Shown one piece after another: positions 1 to 7,662 of a stretch of 12,039 nt of DNA. Both the position numbers and the translations under genes were made by a program. Positions within the stretch are counted from its first letter, which is position 1, and each line of letters starts with the position of its first letter. The DNA is from Chitinophaga pinensis (lineage in GTDB: Bacteria; Bacteroidota; Bacteroidia; Flavobacteriales_D; Crocinitomicaceae), in NCBI GenBank assembly GCA_945861175.1, contig CAMATR010000021.1, forward strand, positions 1 through 12,039, written 5' to 3'. The notes below the pieces were generated by a model. That model was not told the DNA's origin and did not search any database. It worked only from the letters and a program-made list of their open reading frames with translations.

Positions 1-576
1 ATCAAATTTTAGGAATGCAGATTGAGGTGCATGCGTAAGATGATTCAATTTGAAATAAGCGTCTAACAAATACTCTACCACTACATTTTCACTAAAAAAT
101 TCCTGGCAAAAATTAATCTCATAGATATCTCCTTTTTGAAGATGATCCTTTAATTTAATTACCGTTGCAATATAGTCTTCTTTGGAAATTCTTGACTGAA
201 ACTCAAAGTTGTGTTTGTGGAAATTGCAATCAGTTTCCTCCTCAAGAATCATGTTTACAAACTCAAGACTTTCTGCTGATTTTTCACCTTGAATGAATTC
301 AAAGTTTTCATGATTCATCCTCACCACATATTCAGGAATCCAAAAGAAAAGTAGAGGGAATTTAGCTCCGTCTTTGTTTTCAGCCTTCAGATTGTGTAAT
401 TGTTCTTTAAGATCATAACTGAAATAACCGAACTTATATTCACTGTCATTTCGCTCAAGAAAGGTCACAAAATCATTGATATTTCCTTTCGAATCAATTA
501 ATAATCGATCTTTCTCTCCAAAAGCAAGAATACTGCTTCCATCATTACTGTTTAAATACGCAACTGAAGAATACAT
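1..576 (-). CDS. pabB: Aminodeoxychorismate synthase component I (PabB), N-terminal part, cut by window edge
   Basis: This is an open reading frame of 192 codons from an ATG at 576 that runs off the left edge, so the C-terminal half is missing. PabB with its glutaminase partner converts chorismate to 4-amino-4-deoxychorismate in cytoplasmic folate synthesis. The first ~110 residues resemble the anthranilate synthase component I N-terminal domain, with FGYFSYDLKEQL at 49-60. The chorismate-binding domain begins around 130 with SKEDYIATV and the signature GDIYEINFCQEF at 149-160, followed by APQSAFLKF at 183-191. The GDIYEIN form and the short N-terminal domain favour PabB over TrpE. The catalytic residues further on cannot be checked. 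It diverges from the acyltransferase gene across 91 bases. A TATTTTAG just upstream is only a partial -7 match and lies too close to the start to call as a promoter. TrpE or another chorismate-utilising enzyme is the alternative. Confidence 0.85.
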   Translation of the reverse strand, partial: MYSSVAYLNSNDGSSILAFGEKDRLLIDSKGNINDFVTFLERNDSEYKFGYFSYDLKEQLHNLKAENKDGAKFPLLFFWIPEYVVRMNHENFEFIQGEKSAESLEFVNMILEEETDCNFHKHNFEFQSRISKEDYIATVIKLKDHLQKGDIYEINFCQEFFSENVVVEYLLDAYFKLNHLTHAPQSAFLKFD

Positions 577-667
577 GGTGCTAAAATAGTAATAAGACTA
601 CATTGAATTTCACTTGAATTAATGTCTTAATTTTAACTTTTCATTATTTAAACATAAATCTCCTCCA

Positions 668-1975
668 TTGTATTCGTTACTTAAACTGATTGTTGGCTTA
701 AGCATTCGACTTTATTATACAAAAGTAAAGATCAAGAACCGTCAATATTTAGTAGATGAAGGTCCTGTAATTATTATAGCCAATCATCCCAATACTTTAA
801 TGGACGCATGGATGATCGGTCATGTTTGTAAACAGCCAATCCATTACATGGCGAAGAGTTCATTTTTTAGTTCACCCTTAAAAAAAAGACTTTTAAACAG
901 CCTAAATATGATACCAATTAATCGCAAATCTGATGGGAATGTTGAAGGAATTTCAAATAGTGATTCATTTGAGGCATGCTACAAAATATTAGAAGAAGGA
1001 AAGACTTTAGTAATCTTTCCAGAAGGCAGTAGTTTCCAAGAAAGAAAACTTAGAGAATTGAAATCCGGTGCAGCACGCATTGCCCTTGAAGCTGAGCGAC
1101 GGAATGGTGGGAAATTGACTTTGAAAATTATCCCTGTCGGAATTTATTACTCGCAAGCAGAAAAATTCAGAAGTTCGGTAATGTTAACCGTTGGCCAAAG
1201 TATAGGAGTCACAGAATTAGTACCCGAATTTCAAACAAACAGTTCGCTTGCGGCGAAGAAACTAACTGAAAAATTTAGGATCCACCTTGAACGCGTGCTT
1301 GTAACTGCAGAGAATGAAGACCAAGAGGCAATGATTGAAACACTTTTTCAATTACTGAGAAAGAAAGAAGAGGCGCTAAACGTCGAAAAGGGAGCTGAAT
1401 TCATGCAATCTATCAAAAGGAATGTCGAGGAAATCCAACTAATTGCACCTTATAAAATTGCAGAAATTCAACAATTGATTAAAACTGTCAAATGGCAACA
1501 GGAGAAATTAGCCATTCAAGCAGATTTTGTAAGTCGACGTTTCAGATCCAGGCTCTACATTATGCAGATCTGCTTATCTATTCTATTCCTGCTCTTTGGA
1601 TTCCCCTTGTTTTTGTTTGGTTTCATTCACAACGCTATCCCCTATAAATTAACTGATTATCTCGTTCCAAAAATGACAAAATACGTCGAATACTATGCTG
1701 CCATGAATATCTTGCTGGCACTGGTTTTCTATCCGCTTACCTATTTTTGTTTTGTAGAGATTTTCACGACTTTATTTCATCCCGTATTTTTTGTAAAACT
1801 CATCTACCTATTTTCACTCCCATTTTCAGGACTTTATGCGCATTCATTTTTATATTACTTCAAAAGAATTGGACAGAAATGGCACTATATCTTTCTTATT
1901 TTCAAACAAAAGGAAGCGCTTAAAGAATTACAGGAGAATAAAAAATCTCTTGAGAAACTTATCAGCTTTTACTAA
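668..1975 (+). CDS. Membrane-anchored glycerolipid acyltransferase (PlsC-like / GPAT family), TTG start
   Basis: The 435-residue protein carries the PlsC/LPLAT acyltransferase motifs in order: NHPNTLMD at 39-46 (block I, catalytic His40 and Asp46), MIPINR at 81-86 (block II), FPEGSS at 117-122 (block III) and IIPVGIYY at 154-161 (block IV). Such enzymes move an acyl group onto glycerol-3-phosphate, lysophosphatidate or a related acceptor at the inner membrane. The His-Asp spacing is HX5D instead of the usual HX4D of bacterial PlsC, as in fungal Gpt2/Sct1-like enzymes. The C-terminal third adds a Lys/Glu-rich, helix-prone segment (about 215-290) and hydrophobic segments near 298-321, 345-366 and 372-395, so it is longer than a plain PlsC. 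The start is TTG: the frame is closed upstream by a TAA at 620 with no ATG between, and the next Met (residue 45) would cut block I. Exact acceptor is unknown. Confidence 0.85.
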   Translation: MYSLLKLIVGLSIRLYYTKVKIKNRQYLVDEGPVIIIANHPNTLMDAWMIGHVCKQPIHYMAKSSFFSSPLKKRLLNSLNMIPINRKSDGNVEGISNSDSFEACYKILEEGKTLVIFPEGSSFQERKLRELKSGAARIALEAERRNGGKLTLKIIPVGIYYSQAEKFRSSVMLTVGQSIGVTELVPEFQTNSSLAAKKLTEKFRIHLERVLVTAENEDQEAMIETLFQLLRKKEEALNVEKGAEFMQSIKRNVEEIQLIAPYKIAEIQQLIKTVKWQQEKLAIQADFVSRRFRSRLYIMQICLSILFLLFGFPLFLFGFIHNAIPYKLTDYLVPKMTKYVEYYAAMNILLALVFYPLTYFCFVEIFTTLFHPVFFVKLIYLFSLPFSGLYAHSFLYYFKRIGQKWHYIFLIFKQKEALKELQENKKSLEKLISFY

Positions 1976-2003
1976 AAATGGCTACCCTATTCAGAGTAGC
2001 CAT
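1974..2003 (-). terminator. Hairpin terminator between convergent genes
   Basis: An 8-bp perfect inverted repeat, ATGGCTAC (1978-1985) and GTAGCCAT (1996-2003), encloses a 10-base loop. Read on the minus strand it is followed by TTTT (1977-1974), so it fits an intrinsic terminator about 27 bases past the lipoprotein gene's stop. On the plus strand it starts two bases after the acyltransferase stop, but the sequence after it (CTAAAAG) lacks a T run. It may serve both genes, less efficiently for the plus strand. Confidence 0.65.
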
Positions 2004-2030
2004 CTAAAAGTAAATTATTGAATTAGTTTG

Positions 2031-2537
2031 TTATTTTTTAATCTCATTGAGCTTCATTGCATAGCCTTGCATTAATCTGTAAAAAAATCCTGATTTGACT
2101 CTAGCTGTATAGAATTTTTTGTTGGCTCTATCAAAAATATGGAACGGTCTTGAACCAGAAAAACTAAAAGAAAATGAATCATCTTCATATAGCTTAATAT
2201 CTGATGGCCCTTGGGAAAACACATACGGATAAAGCTCTAGATCTTGATATTCTTCATTTTCCTTTAAATCACCAAATGTTACATATTTTTTCTTTCCTGA
2301 ATAAAATTTGTCAAACGCTTTCTTTGCATACCTATCGTATTGATCGTTTTGCCACATCATTATCAATAGGGTTTGGTCTTTACGAATAAAGCCCTCTGGA
2401 ACTGTTTCTTTTTCAACTGATACACTTTTTTTAACGACTCCTCTAACAATAAGTCCTACACCGCATGAATTCAACATCATTGTTAATACGAAAACGAAGG
2501 CAACGGGAAGACCGTAAATTTTTGATTTTTTTTGCAT
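2031..2537 (-). CDS. Small putative lipoprotein of unknown function
   Basis: I do not recognise a family. The 168-residue product begins with a basic MQKKSK, a hydrophobic stretch at about 9-22 and a lipobox LNSC ending at Cys25, so it should be a lipoprotein of the periplasm or outer membrane. The mature part is mostly polar, with no further membrane segment; the patch DDSFSFSFSGSRPFHIFD (about 118-135) and a basic C-terminus ending NEIKK stand out. A start at ATG 2537 is supported by the signal peptide that follows immediately and by a phylum-type promoter a short distance upstream. It stands alone, convergent with the acyltransferase and divergent from asnB, so neighbours give no clue to its job. 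The lipobox and coding status are clear; any function would be guesswork. Confidence 0.8.
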   Translation of the reverse strand: MQKKSKIYGLPVAFVFVLTMMLNSCGVGLIVRGVVKKSVSVEKETVPEGFIRKDQTLLIMMWQNDQYDRYAKKAFDKFYSGKKKYVTFGDLKENEEYQDLELYPYVFSQGPSDIKLYEDDSFSFSFSGSRPFHIFDRANKKFYTARVKSGFFYRLMQGYAMKLNEIKK

Positions 2538-2557
2538 ATATTTTGTTTTGGTTGGGA

Positions 2558-2586
2558 CAAAACTAGGGCAAATAAAATGTAAGCAC
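2558..2586 (-). promoter_or_regulatory. Bacteroidota-type promoter for the lipoprotein gene
   Basis: The minus strand reads TAGTTTTG at 2565-2558, an exact match to the TAnnTTTG -7 element of Bacteroidota sigma factor. Eighteen bases upstream lies GTG (2586-2584), a one-mismatch version of the -33 TTG. Transcription would start around 2550 and give a very short leader before the ATG at 2537. The -7 match is direct; the -33 and start site are inferred. Confidence 0.55.
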
Positions 2587-2730
2587 CTGTTTTACTATTA
2601 AATGACAACAATTTTATCATTTTTAGTAAAATTCATTCAATCTTTAACAAAGTCTTCAAGTCTTCTAAAACAATAAGTGTATTCAAATACGATCCAATAG
2701 AACTAATAGAAAAGTCATTATATTCGCAAT

Positions 2731-4638
2731 ATGTGCGGCATAACAGGTTTTTTTGATCATCAATCCAATACTTCTTCGGACATTATCGAAAAAATGACCA
2801 ACACAATGGTTCACCGCGGACCGGATGGTGGCTCAACAATTTTGCTGGATTCGAATGATGTAAAAATTGGTCTAGGCCATCGCAGATTAGCAATCATAGA
2901 TTTGACGGATCATGGAAAACAACCCATGCAATTCCAATATCTTTGGATCACTTTCAATGGTGAAATCTATAATTACAAAGAGCTAAAAGCAGAATTAGAA
3001 TTACTTGGTCACGCCTTTACAAGTCAATCTGATACAGAGATGATTTTGCATGCCTTCCTGCAATGGAAGGAAAAATGCTTGGATAAGTTCATCGGTATGT
3101 TTGCATTTGTGATTGTAGATCAATCGACAAGAAAAGTTTTTGCAGCAAGAGATCGAGCTGGAGTAAAACCAATTGTTTTTTATAAAAAGAAAGATCTTTT
3201 ACTTTTTGGGTCAGAATTGAAAACGTTTCACCAACATCCCCGATTCGAAAAGGAACTCGATTCTTCAGCTATTGCTTTGTTCTTGCAGTATGGAAATGTT
3301 CCTGCACCACATTGTATTTTTAAGGATTGTTTCAAATTATTACCTGGACATTACCTGACTTACGATCTCTCCAATCAGCAGTTGGAAATCCAAAAATATT
3401 GGGACGTTTACAACGCCTACAATCAGCCCAAACTTGAATTGGGTGTCGAAGAAGCCAAGAAGGAAACCAAAACTATTTTGCAAAAAGCATTCGATTACCG
3501 CATGGTAGCGGATGTGCCAGTCGGTGTTTTTCTGAGTGGAGGCTACGACAGTGTTTCCGTTACAGCTTTACTTCAAAAAGATCGGACTGAAAAATTAAAA
3601 ACGTTCACCATCGCTGTTCCAGATATCGGTCTGAATGAAGCACCCTATGCTGCAGATGTTGCAAAACATTTAGGAACTGATCATACAGAGATTAATTGCA
3701 CACAGCAAGAAGCCATTGAATTAATTCCCCAATTGCCTCATTTCTACGATGAACCATTTGGCGACAGCAGTGCCATTCCAACGACAATGGTGAGTTTAAT
3801 GGCCCGAAAACATGTAACTGTCGCACTGAGTGCTGATGGTGGTGATGAACTTTTTGCGGGCTACAATCGCTATGATTACCTCATGCGGCATGGATCTAAA
3901 ATCGCTAATATGCCAAAACTGGCAAGAAAGGCGATTGCACAGACAATGGAGTTGTTGCCTGCTGACAAAATTCCAGTTCTCAAAAACAAATACAACTTTC
4001 ACAATCGCTATGAAAAGCTGAAAGGTATTCTGCGTGATCCATCGCCTGAAAAAATAATGCAAAGCTTGAGTCAGCAATACGATTTGGCTCAATTGAAAAC
4101 TGTTTTAAAGGCACCTTTCAAGGAACTCGAAACAGCTTATCAATCGACAGCGCTGAGAAAAGAATTCTATACACCTCTTTCCTACATGATGGCGATTGAT
4201 TACACTACATATATGGTGGATGATATACTCCAAAAGGTAGACCGAGCAACAATGACGGCGAGCTTGGAAGGCCGTGAACCATTTATGGATCAGCACATCA
4301 TCGAATGGGCAGCACAATTGCCTGACAACTTCAAATACCATAATGGAATAAAGAAATACATCCTGAAGGAAATAGTGCATGATTATGTACCAAAATCGCT
4401 CATGGATCGACCTAAAATGGGATTTGCCATTCCGATTGCTGATTGGCTTCGAAATGATTTGAGAGATTTATTGGAAAGCTATCTTTCAGAAGACAGAATT
4501 CGAAAAGAAGGACTTCTGAACTGGGATTATGTTGCTGAGTTAAAAACGAAATTTATCCAAGGACGAAAAGAATATGACCTCAAAATCTGGTACCTTCTCA
4601 TGTTTGAAATGTGGATGGAAAAGTGGGGAACAACATAA
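2731..4638 (+). CDS. asnB: Glutamine-hydrolysing asparagine synthase / AsnB-type amidotransferase
   Basis: AsnB takes ammonia from glutamine and transfers it to an ATP-activated carboxylate, normally aspartate. The product has 635 residues, typical of the long AsnB form found in surface-glycan clusters. Cys2 (MCGITGF) is the glutaminase nucleophile once Met1 is removed, which also fixes the start. The class II glutaminase domain continues with HRGPDGG (28-34), GHRRLAIIDL (49-58), FNGEIYNY (75-82) and SDTEM (100-104). The synthase domain has the PP-loop SGGYDS (269-274) and SADGGDELFAGYNRY (367-381). All expected key residues are present, so it looks active. It opens a tight run of four genes, with a glycosyltransferase 18 bases downstream. 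Two readings remain open: free asparagine synthesis, or amidation of a sugar acid in a glycan, as proposed for WbpS-like proteins. The sequence alone does not decide between them. I saw no convincing promoter upstream; a TATATTCG at 2719 is too near the ATG. Confidence 0.93.
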   Translation: MCGITGFFDHQSNTSSDIIEKMTNTMVHRGPDGGSTILLDSNDVKIGLGHRRLAIIDLTDHGKQPMQFQYLWITFNGEIYNYKELKAELELLGHAFTSQSDTEMILHAFLQWKEKCLDKFIGMFAFVIVDQSTRKVFAARDRAGVKPIVFYKKKDLLLFGSELKTFHQHPRFEKELDSSAIALFLQYGNVPAPHCIFKDCFKLLPGHYLTYDLSNQQLEIQKYWDVYNAYNQPKLELGVEEAKKETKTILQKAFDYRMVADVPVGVFLSGGYDSVSVTALLQKDRTEKLKTFTIAVPDIGLNEAPYAADVAKHLGTDHTEINCTQQEAIELIPQLPHFYDEPFGDSSAIPTTMVSLMARKHVTVALSADGGDELFAGYNRYDYLMRHGSKIANMPKLARKAIAQTMELLPADKIPVLKNKYNFHNRYEKLKGILRDPSPEKIMQSLSQQYDLAQLKTVLKAPFKELETAYQSTALRKEFYTPLSYMMAIDYTTYMVDDILQKVDRATMTASLEGREPFMDQHIIEWAAQLPDNFKYHNGIKKYILKEIVHDYVPKSLMDRPKMGFAIPIADWLRNDLRDLLESYLSEDRIRKEGLLNWDYVAELKTKFIQGRKEYDLKIWYLLMFEMWMEKWGTT

Positions 4639-4656
4639 GAATTAATTGATTCAATT

Positions 4657-5877
4657 TTGAATATTCTATACATCTCTTACGACGGCATGACTGATCCTTT
4701 GGGTCAATCTCAAGTACTACCCTATCTCAAGGGGTTGTCAAAAGAGGGGTATAATTTCCACCTCATCAGCTTCGAAAAACCAGACCGCTTTAAAGCCCAC
4801 TCAGAATCTATTCGAAAGATTTGTTTAGAATCAAACATAGAATGGTATCCTTTAAGCTACACAAAAAATCCTCCCGTTTTTTCTACTTTGTGGGATGTGA
4901 GAAAAATGAAATCCTTAGCTCTAAAATTGCATAAACAATATCATTTTGAACTCATCCACTGCAGAAGTTATCTTTCTGCATTGGTTGGACTTCACTTCAA
5001 ACATCGTTTAGAGGTGCCATTTCTTTTTGACATGCGTGGCTTTTGGGCGGATGAGCGAATCGATGGCAAAATTTGGGAGTTAAAAAATCCTTTGTACAGA
5101 TCCATCTACAATTTTATTAAGAAAAAGGAAAAACAATTTTTTCGTGAATCGGATCATATTATTTCACTCACCCATAATGGCAAAGAAGAGATTCTTGGAA
5201 ATATTTGTCCGGAGTTAAGTGAGCAAAAAATTACAGTCATTCCTTGTTGTGTCGACCTCGAATTGTTTAACCCGAACAAAATTAAGTCCGAAGAGCAACA
5301 GCAGTTAAAAAATAAATTGGGAATCAACGAGAACGAGTTCATTATTGGATATGTTGGTTCTATCGGCACATGGTATATGTTACCCGAAATGTTGCAGCAA
5401 TTCAAGACCATTAAAAAAACAACTGAAAATGCACGTTTCCTATTCGTTACGGGTGAACAAAAAGAAACAATTTACGCTGAAGCAATTAAAAAAGGAATTC
5501 AATCGAGTGATTTGATCATTACAAGTTGCTTGCACAAGGAAGTGCCTTTGCATGTTTCTTTATTTAATACCGGAATTTTCTTCATTCGCCCAACCTTTTC
5601 GAAAAAAGCATCTTCACCTACAAAACAAGGAGAAATAATGGCAATGGGAATCCCTCTGATTTGCAATACTGGTGTAGGTGATACAGACAGAATTGTTCGC
5701 AATTACTCTGCTGGAATTGTCATTGATGATCCCGATAACCTAACTGAAGATATCATTCAATTAATGATGTATTCATTTAATCAGTCTAGGACCATGCAAG
5801 GCGCAAGCGAATTTTATGGATTAAACGAAGGAGTCAATCGCTATTTGAGTGTTTACAATCAATTAACTAAGGAATAG
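4657..5877 (+). CDS. GT4-type glycosyltransferase, TTG start
   Basis: This 406-residue protein looks like a GT-B fold glycosyltransferase of the GT1/GT4 group, which transfers a sugar from a nucleotide-sugar donor at the cytoplasmic face of the inner membrane. The N-terminal half opens with MNILYISYDGMTDPLGQSQ, including the acceptor-side loop DPLGQSQ (13-19), and has FDMRGFWADER at 124-134. The C-terminal donor-binding half starts near VIPCCVDLELF (194-204), then GYVGSIGTWYML (231-242), and carries ASSPTKQGEIMAMGIPLIC (318-336), which corresponds to the donor-site region with Glu326. There is no signal peptide or membrane helix. The start is TTG: the preceding in-frame codons run back only six codons to the asnB stop without an ATG, and the strong beta strand MNILYISYDG begins exactly at the TTG. 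It lies in the same frame as asnB, 18 bases behind it. Donor and acceptor sugars cannot be told. Confidence 0.88.
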   Translation: MNILYISYDGMTDPLGQSQVLPYLKGLSKEGYNFHLISFEKPDRFKAHSESIRKICLESNIEWYPLSYTKNPPVFSTLWDVRKMKSLALKLHKQYHFELIHCRSYLSALVGLHFKHRLEVPFLFDMRGFWADERIDGKIWELKNPLYRSIYNFIKKKEKQFFRESDHIISLTHNGKEEILGNICPELSEQKITVIPCCVDLELFNPNKIKSEEQQQLKNKLGINENEFIIGYVGSIGTWYMLPEMLQQFKTIKKTTENARFLFVTGEQKETIYAEAIKKGIQSSDLIITSCLHKEVPLHVSLFNTGIFFIRPTFSKKASSPTKQGEIMAMGIPLICNTGVGDTDRIVRNYSAGIVIDDPDNLTEDIIQLMMYSFNQSRTMQGASEFYGLNEGVNRYLSVYNQLTKE

Positions 5878-5891
5878 TTACCTTTACAACC

Positions 5892-6965
5892 ATGTCTGGA
5901 AGGATTTATTTTCTAGTTCCATATCCTCACGGAGAAGCACCTTCGCAACGATTTCGCTTTGAGCAGTATTTCGATGTTTTGAAAGAGAATGGGTATGAGT
6001 TGGAAGTTCACCCCTTCTACGATTATGATACATGGCAAACTCTTTACCTTAAAGGACATTACCTTCTAAAGACTTGGAAAGTTTGTTTGAGTTTCCTAAA
6101 ACGCTTCGGACTGCTCTTTAAACTTTCAAAAGCTGACCACATCTTCATCCACCGAGAAATATCTCATGTCGGACCACCCATATTTGAATGGTTCATAAGC
6201 AAAATTTTAAGGCGAAAATACATTTACGACTTTGACGATGCTATTTGGCTTGAAAATTATAGCGAAACAAATCACCGTTTTCATTGGGTTAAAGCGTACT
6301 GGAAAGTAAATCATTGCATGAAGTGGGCCAGTAAAATATCGGCTGGAAATGAATACCTTGAAAGTTACGCTCGGCAATACAACAAGAATACAACTATAAT
6401 TCCTACAACAATAGATACAGTAAATCATCACAATATACAATGCAACCATTCGGCAGAAATTCCAGTAATTGGGTGGACGGGTTCTCACACCACAATGCGC
6501 TACTTGGATGAACTGGTTCCCATTCTTCAAGAATTGGAGCAGAAATTCACCTTTCGTTTCAAAGTGATCTCCAATAAGAGGCCGAATTATTCTCTTAAGA
6601 GTTTTGAGTTCGTGAAGTGGACAAAAGAAACTGAAATCGAAGACCTTGCAGGCATTCATATCGGAGTAATGCCGCTTCATCATGATATTTGGTCAGAAGG
6701 AAAATGTGGCTTTAAAGGGTTACAATACATGGCACTTGGAATGGCAACAATTATGTCCCCAGTCGGAGTGAATACAGAAATTATCGAACAAGGAATCAAT
6801 GGATTTTTAGTTTCTGGAAATGAGGAATGGAAATCAAAATTGAAATTGCTGCTTGAAAATCCCGACTTGAGAGTGGTGTTAGGAAATGCTGGACGAAAAA
6901 CGATTGAAGAAAGGTATTCAGTGAACGCAACTGCTTCGAAATATCTAAAGTTATTCAAAGACTAA
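5892..6965 (+). CDS. GT-B family glycosyltransferase (GT1/GT4-like)
   Basis: The 357-residue protein is a second predicted glycosyltransferase, unlike the first in sequence. The N-terminal part shows FLVPYPHGEAPSQRFRFEQY (7-26), a pattern common in Bacteroidota glycan clusters, and YDFDDAIW (112-119). A central IGWTGSHTTMRYLDEL (193-208) opens the C-terminal Rossmann half, and KCGFKGLQYMALGMATI (271-287) followed by SPVGVN (289-294) matches the donor-binding region of GT4-like enzymes, where the usual acidic residue is replaced by the K-x3-K-x2-QYMA form. EEWKSKLKLLLENPDLR and NAGRKTIEERYS (about 311-343) are the typical GT-B tail. The ATG at 5892 sits 14 bases after the previous stop, consistent with co-transcription. 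It probably acts at the same glycan as its neighbour; specificity is unknown. Confidence 0.87.
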   Translation: MSGRIYFLVPYPHGEAPSQRFRFEQYFDVLKENGYELEVHPFYDYDTWQTLYLKGHYLLKTWKVCLSFLKRFGLLFKLSKADHIFIHREISHVGPPIFEWFISKILRRKYIYDFDDAIWLENYSETNHRFHWVKAYWKVNHCMKWASKISAGNEYLESYARQYNKNTTIIPTTIDTVNHHNIQCNHSAEIPVIGWTGSHTTMRYLDELVPILQELEQKFTFRFKVISNKRPNYSLKSFEFVKWTKETEIEDLAGIHIGVMPLHHDIWSEGKCGFKGLQYMALGMATIMSPVGVNTEIIEQGINGFLVSGNEEWKSKLKLLLENPDLRVVLGNAGRKTIEERYSVNATASKYLKLFKD

Positions 6966-6977
6966 AACATTGATTTA

Positions 6978-7562
6978 ATGAAACTTGTTTTCGCAACGCA
7001 CAACAAAAATAAAGCGATTGAAATCCAATCACTTATGCCCTCAGGAATTGAAATTCTAACCTTGGATGAAATTGGTTGCACAGAGGACATACCTGAAACT
7101 GCAGACACATTGGAAGGGAACGCCAAAATTAAAGCGGATTTTGTTTATGAAAAATATGGCTATGATTGTTTTGCAGACGATACCGGATTGGAAGTTGAAG
7201 CGCTGAATAATGAACCAGGGGTTTTATCTGCTCGTTATGCTGGTTCAGCCAAAGATCCAGAAGAAAATATTCAACTCCTACTCAAAAATTTAAACAACCA
7301 AAGCAATCGAAAAGCCCAATTTAGGACAGTAATTGCAATGCGTTTGAAGGACGAAACCAATTTATTTGAAGGTATTGTAATTGGTCAGATCACGTTCAAT
7401 AAAAGTGGATCTGATGGATTTGGCTATGATCCCATTTTTCAACCTGAAGACAGTCAACGCACCTTTGCCGAAATGAGTTTAGTAGAAAAAAATACTATAA
7501 GTCACCGAGCACGGGCACTGGAAAAGATGCTGAGTTATCTTCGCGAAAACATCGATAAGTAA
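6978..7562 (+). CDS. rdgB: RdgB/HAM1 non-canonical purine NTP pyrophosphatase (dITP/XTP)
   Basis: RdgB hydrolyses dITP, ITP and XTP to the monophosphate and pyrophosphate, keeping deaminated purines out of DNA and RNA. The 194-residue length is normal. The family motifs are all visible: THNKNK at 7-12 in the N-terminal strand and loop, FADDTGLEVEAL at 65-76 with the catalytic Asp68, ARYAG at 85-89, GFGYDPIF at 147-154 and SHRARAL at 175-181 for base recognition. The ATG at 6978 lies 12 bases after the glycosyltransferase stop, so it is probably translated from the same message. Its presence in a glycan cluster is more likely positional than functional. No clear terminator follows it; the sequence goes into a G-rich motif and then the icd promoter. 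Confidence 0.95.
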   Translation: MKLVFATHNKNKAIEIQSLMPSGIEILTLDEIGCTEDIPETADTLEGNAKIKADFVYEKYGYDCFADDTGLEVEALNNEPGVLSARYAGSAKDPEENIQLLLKNLNNQSNRKAQFRTVIAMRLKDETNLFEGIVIGQITFNKSGSDGFGYDPIFQPEDSQRTFAEMSLVEKNTISHRARALEKMLSYLRENIDK

Positions 7563-7570
7563 TAATTATT

Positions 7571-7587
7571 CAATGGGGTCAGGCTCC
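7571..7587. other. Lone GGGGTCAGG-type extragenic motif
   Basis: CAATGGGGTCAGGCTCC is an unusually G-rich, partly palindromic patch in AT-rich intergenic DNA (GGGG can pair with CTCC across TCAGG with one G-T pair). From memory it resembles GGGGTCAGG-type sequences found beside IS200-like/REP-associated tyrosine transposases in many bacteria. No transposase and no second copy is present here, so the assignment is tentative; it could be a remnant or chance. Confidence 0.3.
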
Positions 7588-7616
7588 TTAAATTCCTTAA
7601 AAAAAAATTACCTTTG
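7588..7616 (+). promoter_or_regulatory. Bacteroidota-type promoter for icd
   Basis: TACCTTTG at 7609-7616 matches the TAnnTTTG -7 element exactly. Eighteen bases upstream is TTA (7588-7590), a one-mismatch -33 TTG, and the spacer contains a run of A residues. Transcription would start near 7623 and give a leader of about 40 bases before the ATG at 7663. This makes icd a unit separate from the asnB-rdgB run. Confidence 0.6.
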
Positions 7617-7662
7617 TGTCCATTCCTTTATGTAAATTTTCAGTATTCAAAATATATTCATA

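Noticed and set aside
1836..2021. 61-codon plus-strand open frame overlapping the acyltransferase end
   Set aside because: It mostly overlaps the acyltransferase in another frame, runs through the hairpin and has no motif.
2719..2726. TATATTCG as an asnB -7 promoter element
   Set aside because: It has one mismatch to TAnnTTTG, no TTG at the right distance, and ends four bases before the ATG, leaving no room for a normal leader.
3796..4380. Minus-strand open frames opposite asnB
   Set aside because: They lie inside the strongly supported asnB gene, have atypical composition for a protein and show no recognisable motif; they are shadows.
6207..6683. 158-codon minus-strand open frame opposite the second glycosyltransferase
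   Set aside because: It is fully contained in a gene with clear family motifs, and its translation shows no domain or signal.
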